This document shows positions 6,568 to 8,630 of a stretch of DNA of 8,630 nucleotides, piece after piece. The first letter of the stretch is position 1. Every line of letters begins with the position of its first letter. The notes under the pieces were generated by a model. That model worked only from the letters and a program-made list of their open reading frames with translations. It was not told the origin of the DNA and did not search any database. The position numbers and the translations under genes are program-made. The DNA is from Deltaproteobacteria bacterium UBA5329. Lineage in GTDB: Bacteria; Desulfobacterota; Syntrophorhabdia; Syntrophorhabdales; Syntrophorhabdaceae. The stretch lies in the NCBI GenBank assembly GCA_002408185.1, contig DHQV01000098.1, forward strand, positions 10,962-19,591, written 5' to 3'.

Positions 6568-7311
6568 CGTTTTACGTTCGAGAAATTCAGGGAGGCAGAC
6601 CAAGCCTTGACCGTTGCCATGAAGTCCGTCGGTGAGGCGATGGCCATTGGAAGGACTTTCAAGGAGGCATTCCAAAAAGGCTTGCGGTCATTGGATGTCG
6701 GCTGATCAGGTCTTGTCCATGAAAGGCTGGCCGGCAAGACCTTGAAAGAATTGGGTATCGAAAAAGAGTACGTTCCAAAACATGTGGCCGTTAAAGAATC
6801 GGTGTTCCCCTTCAATAAGTTCAGCTGAGTCGACATGATACTCGGCCCGGAGATGAAATCCACCGGCGAAGTAATGGGCATCGATGAAAATTTCGGAACG
6901 GCCTTCTGGAAATCCCGGCTTGCGGCGGGCCAGGACCTCCCCGGTGAGGGAATGGTGTTCCTCAGTGTCAAAAATAAGGATAAACGGAATATTGTCTTTA
7001 TCGCGAAGAAATTGTCGGACCTCGGTTTCAGGATATGCGCCACAAAGTGGACGGGCAAGGTGCTCGTCAACAAGGCTTCCGAAGGCAGGCCGCACGTCGT
7101 TGACATGATAAAGCATGGTCAGATCCAGTACATCATTAACACCCCGAGCGGAAGGAACCCGAAGGTTGATGAAGCGGCGATCCGTTCCGGCTCCGTCCAG
7201 CACAAGATCCCGTACACAACGACCCTATCCGGCGCCCAGGCGGTTGTCAACGCCATTGAGGTCATGAAGAACGGTACACTGAGGGCTCGAGCATTGCAAG
7301 ATTACTACTGA
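6568..7311 (+). pseudogene. carB: carB remnant: two separated pieces of carbamoyl-phosphate synthase large subunit with nonsense codons
   Basis: Directly after the CarA piece comes RFTFEKFREADQALTV and then KSVGEAMAIGRTFKEAFQ up to RSLDVG, the end of the first ATP-grasp half of CarB. TGA at 6703-6705 stands where arginine is usual. The sequence then jumps, between about 6706 and 6725, to the end of the second half: RLAGKTLKELGIEKEYVPKH, then FPFNKFS, then TGA at 6826-6828 where the family has the glycine of FPGVD. LGPEMKSTGEVMGIDENFGT and the methylglyoxal-synthase-like allosteric domain follow. That domain has lost about nine residues between ATKWT and VLVNKASEGRPH. It ends normally with RALQDYY and TGA. 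Intact CarB is about 1070 residues; some 250 remain. Both ATP-grasp active sites are gone, so it cannot make carbamoyl phosphate. Confidence 0.92.
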
Positions 7312-7316
7312 AAAAA

Positions 7317-7339
7317 CGTAAGTCGCCAGTCGTAAGTCG
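7317..7339. repeat. CGTAAGTCG direct repeat
   Basis: CGTAAGTCG occurs at 7317-7325 and 7331-7339, separated by CCAGT, beginning six bases after the carB remnant's stop codon. Confidence 0.7.
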
Positions 7340-7419
7340 TGAATTGTTCTATGTTCCAAGGTTAAAAGCCATATCCAGGTTAGCCGTCAAAAACGTTTCC
7401 GGGTACAGAGTGAATACAA

Positions 7420-7496
7420 AAAAACACCGATTACTCCTTGGGGTGCGCGGAACAAAGAGACACCGTCATTCCGGCTTGCCCGGATCCGGTGTTTTT
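7420..7496 (-). terminator. Outer arm pair: probable terminator for the fmdB/50-aa unit
   Basis: AAAAACACCG (7420-7429) pairs perfectly over ten bases with CGGTGTTTTT (7487-7496). Read on the minus strand the structure ends CGGTG followed by a run of seven T, as needed to stop transcription coming from the 50-aa gene. The loop is long (57 bases), but a shorter CACC/GGTG pair within it (7425-7445) could form instead. Confidence 0.45.
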
Positions 7497-7505
7497 GTTT
7501 TTTTT
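7460..7505 (+). terminator. Rho-independent terminator downstream of the mnmG-queG-like-carAB unit
   Basis: ACACCG (7460-7465) pairs with CGGTGT (7487-7492), and inside it CCGG (7471-7474) can pair with CCGG (7480-7483). The stem runs straight into a T-rich tail with five T, G and eight T (7492-7505). The hairpin is short but well placed, about 150 bases after the carB remnant. Confidence 0.65.
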
Positions 7506-7521
7506 GGATTGCTTGGTTTTT

Positions 7522-7545
7522 AACGTAGAAACGTAGAAACGTAGG
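7522..7545. repeat. Three tandem copies of the 8-bp unit AACGTAGA
   Basis: AACGTAGA, AACGTAGA and AACGTAGG follow one another without spacers. They lie just downstream of the stop of the 50-aa gene. Confidence 0.85.
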
Positions 7546-7549
7546 ACGA

Positions 7550-7702
7550 TTACTTTACGTCTTTTATCTTCCGTACCACCAATTTCCCTTTGTGTTTCGG
7601 GAAGTCGGCCCTGATGTACACGGTTTTCTGGTTAACCTGTTCTACGGTCCCTTCCATTGTTTTTTTTCCGAAAGGGAATGTCACCTTGTCGTCTTTGGTC
7701 AT
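7550..7702 (-). CDS. 50-residue basic small protein, translationally coupled to the FmdB gene
   Basis: ATG 7702 overlaps the TGA of the FmdB gene (ATGA) and is preceded by GGGAGGAACAGC, an excellent ribosome-binding site. The 50-residue product begins MTKDDKVTFPFGKKTMEGTV and continues with short alternating hydrophobic strands (VNQKTVYIRADFP, GKLVVRKIKDVK). The pattern of strand-turn-strand with many lysines suggests a small beta-barrel, possibly nucleic-acid binding, but I do not recognise a family. There are no cysteines or membrane segments. The strong start signal, the overlap and the protein-like composition make it very likely a real gene, although its size means it may be skipped by automatic annotation. 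Confidence 0.75.
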   Translation of the reverse strand: MTKDDKVTFPFGKKTMEGTVEQVNQKTVYIRADFPKHKGKLVVRKIKDVK

Positions 7703-8022
7703 GCTGTTCCTCCCGTGGATGTCGTTGTGCTGGTAGTGGATTCGGTCTTGGTTTCAGTTTTTGCCTCGGTTGCTGGTACCGGAGAACTATCCGTTTTTTC
7801 GGCCGACTTGCTGCTCCCGTTCCTGCCGCCTACCGAATCGACGGGTTTTTTATAGTCGGTTACATACCAACCGGTTCCTTTTAAATGAAATGCACAATTG
7901 GATATAAGCTTCGCAAGCCTTCCCTTGCATACCTTGCACTGGGTAAGTGGGTCGTCGCTTATTTTCTGAAAGATCTCGAAAGTTTTTCCACATTCCGTAC
8001 ACTGGTATTCATAGATGGGCAT
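7699..8022 (-). CDS. FmdB-family zinc ribbon protein
   Basis: The product has 107 residues, starting at ATG after TTGGAGGAACACT. The start MPIYEYQCTECGKTFEIFQKI and the second pair in TQCKVCKG give the typical FmdB zinc ribbon with C8, C11, C29 and C32. The next part, KLISNCAFHLKGTGWYVTDY, is also typical of the family. From about residue 68 to the end the protein is a low-complexity serine/threonine/glutamate/lysine tail, which is common in this family and probably disordered. FmdB was named from a formamide/amidase operon regulator, but most members have no known role and no amide gene is near. It is followed with a 4-base overlap by the 50-residue gene and has its own good promoter. Confidence 0.93.
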   Translation of the reverse strand: MPIYEYQCTECGKTFEIFQKISDDPLTQCKVCKGRLAKLISNCAFHLKGTGWYVTDYKKPVDSVGGRNGSSKSAEKTDSSPVPATEAKTETKTESTTSTTTSTGGTA

Positions 8023-8058
8023 AGTGTTCCTCCAACCAAGATGTTTCTAAGTCCTAGT

Positions 8059-8087
8059 AATATAATGCTTTCGCCTGGCACCGTCAA
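8059..8087 (-). promoter_or_regulatory. Sigma-70-type promoter of the fmdB unit
   Basis: On the minus strand TTGACG (8082-8087) is followed after 17 bases by TATATT (8059-8064), each one base from consensus. Transcription should start near 8052, about 30 bases before the ATG, leaving room for the ribosome-binding site. Confidence 0.7.
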
Positions 8088-8152
8088 GTGATTGTTGCTA
8101 AAATATGTGTGGACCGCGAATTGCTTTGACTTGTGCCGTCAGTTAGAACGTC

Positions 8153-8182
8153 TTGACACTTTTACGAACCATCACGTACAAT
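8153..8182 (+). promoter_or_regulatory. Sigma-70-type promoter placed directly at the start of the MBL-fold gene
   Basis: TTGACA (8153-8158), a perfect -35 box, is followed after 18 bases by TACAAT (8177-8182). The seventh base after the -10 box is the A of ATG 8189, so the mRNA is expected to begin at or within a base or two of the start codon. Confidence 0.65.
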
Positions 8183-8188
8183 CAGTTG

Positions 8189-8630
8189 ATGAATATAAAG
8201 ATTCTGGGCTGCTCCGGCAACCATGTCGGAAGGCATAGGTCGACATGCTTCCTTATCGATGGATCATTGCTCGTTGATGCCGGCACCATTACAGACTCTC
8301 TCAGGCGAAAAGACCTTCCAAGAATAAAACGCATCCTCATTACCCATACTCATATGGACCATCTCAAGGGCCTTTTTTCCTTTGTGGATGAACTGGCAAT
8401 GATGGGTGGGCACAGGATAGAACTTGTCAGCGCAGGTCCCGTTCTCGACATTATTACGAATAATCTCACCAATAACCTGATCTGGCCCGATTTCACCGCC
8501 ATTCCTTCCGCGATGGATGCGATAATAAAGCTGCGGGATATACCGCTCGAAAAACCGTCTCTCCTTGACGGCATCACGGTTAAGCCCATTCTCATGACCC
8601 ACACGGTGTACACGGTGGGCTACGTACTCC
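8189..8630 (+). CDS. MBL-fold hydrolase resembling class-II cyclic-nucleotide phosphodiesterases, 5' part
   Basis: The frame is open from ATG 8189 to the window end (147 codons seen), so the C-terminus is missing. The N-terminus MNIKILGCSGNHVGRHRSTCFLIDGSLLVDAG is the usual first strand pair of this family. THTHMDHLKG gives the metal-binding HxHxDH signature at H53, H55, D57 and H58. Another likely metal ligand is H138 in MTHTVYTVGY near the cut end. The SxTCFLI start and the LKGLFSFVDEL segment resemble bacterial cAMP phosphodiesterases of class II, but other MBL hydrolases cannot be excluded without the C-terminus. No ribosome-binding sequence precedes the ATG, which fits the promoter position. 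It is divergent from fmdB. Confidence 0.85.
   Translation, partial: MNIKILGCSGNHVGRHRSTCFLIDGSLLVDAGTITDSLRRKDLPRIKRILITHTHMDHLKGLFSFVDELAMMGGHRIELVSAGPVLDIITNNLTNNLIWPDFTAIPSAMDAIIKLRDIPLEKPSLLDGITVKPILMTHTVYTVGYVL

Larger units (their letters stand above)
7312..7549. other. Intergenic region between the carB remnant and the 50-aa gene
   Basis: This stretch has no coding frame that resembles a protein. It holds two small tandem repeats and a terminator region, listed separately. The part at 7340-7415 shows nothing recognisable and could be eroded sequence downstream of the decayed carB. Confidence 0.5.

Noticed and set aside
6703..6828. TGA read as an amino acid (glycine or selenocysteine) in the CarB remnant
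   Set aside because: TGA serves as the normal stop for several intact genes here (85-aa protein, PhoU-like, QueG-like, FmdB), and the same locus also has a frameshift and large deletions, so simple decay explains it.
6426..7203. Long minus-strand frames opposite the carAB remnant
   Set aside because: They are antisense shadows of conserved CarA/CarB sequence with no recognisable protein features.
7416..7505. Small RNA gene or insertion-sequence end at the inverted repeat
   Set aside because: No transposase, target duplication or promoter is seen, and the T-runs on both sides fit convergent terminators better.
8264..8613. Minus-strand frames at the right end
   Set aside because: They lie opposite the open MBL-fold frame, which has the HxHxDH motif and a good promoter.

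Overview
The window looks like an ordinary stretch of chromosome from an anaerobic bacterium, most likely a Desulfobacterota/deltaproteobacterial lineage (Syntrophus/Geobacter-like). This is inferred from gene types rather than from any rRNA: a GSU3473-like small protein, a stand-alone EF-Tu domain-II-like protein, a short QueG-like iron-sulfur protein, an FmdB-type zinc ribbon and a class-II phosphodiesterase-like MBL protein. No phage, transposon, CRISPR, tRNA or rRNA gene is visible.

Layout from left to right. (1) 1-597 (+): the 3' part of a sulfite-oxidase-type molybdopterin enzyme. (2) 598-794: a leader with predicted hairpins and a seven-codon micro-ORF, then a GSU3473-like 85-aa protein at 795-1052 (+). 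(3) 1175-3525 (-): three co-oriented genes. An EF-Tu domain-II-like protein lies upstream. A PhoU-like helical protein with its own good promoter follows, and it abuts a CCA-adding/poly(A)-polymerase-family enzyme that begins at TTG directly after its neighbour's stop. (4) 3526-3748: a divergent, partly AT-rich intergenic region with several short palindromes. (5) 3749-7311 (+): mnmG, a short QueG-like protein, and then the wreck of carAB. mnmG and QueG-family proteins both concern tRNA wobble-position modification. (6) 7312-7549: tandem micro-repeats and a terminator region that seems to serve both strands. (7) 7550-8022 (-): an FmdB-type zinc ribbon gene overlapping by ATGA a 50-aa gene. (8) 8189-8630 (+): the start of an MBL-fold phosphodiesterase-like gene that appears to be transcribed without a leader.

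The most unusual object is the carAB remnant at 6294-7311. The N-terminal part of CarA, frameshifted, is joined directly to an internal piece of CarB, which is joined to the C-terminal part of CarB. Two in-frame TGA codons and a small deletion in the allosteric domain add to the damage. About 4.4 kb of gene is reduced to about 1 kb, yet the segments after the frameshift all stay in one reading frame. I see no convincing new defence or mobile system here. The finds worth following are this collapsed operon, the leaderless promoter/start arrangement, a terminator with a shared hairpin arm between convergent genes, and the small coupled gene next to fmdB.
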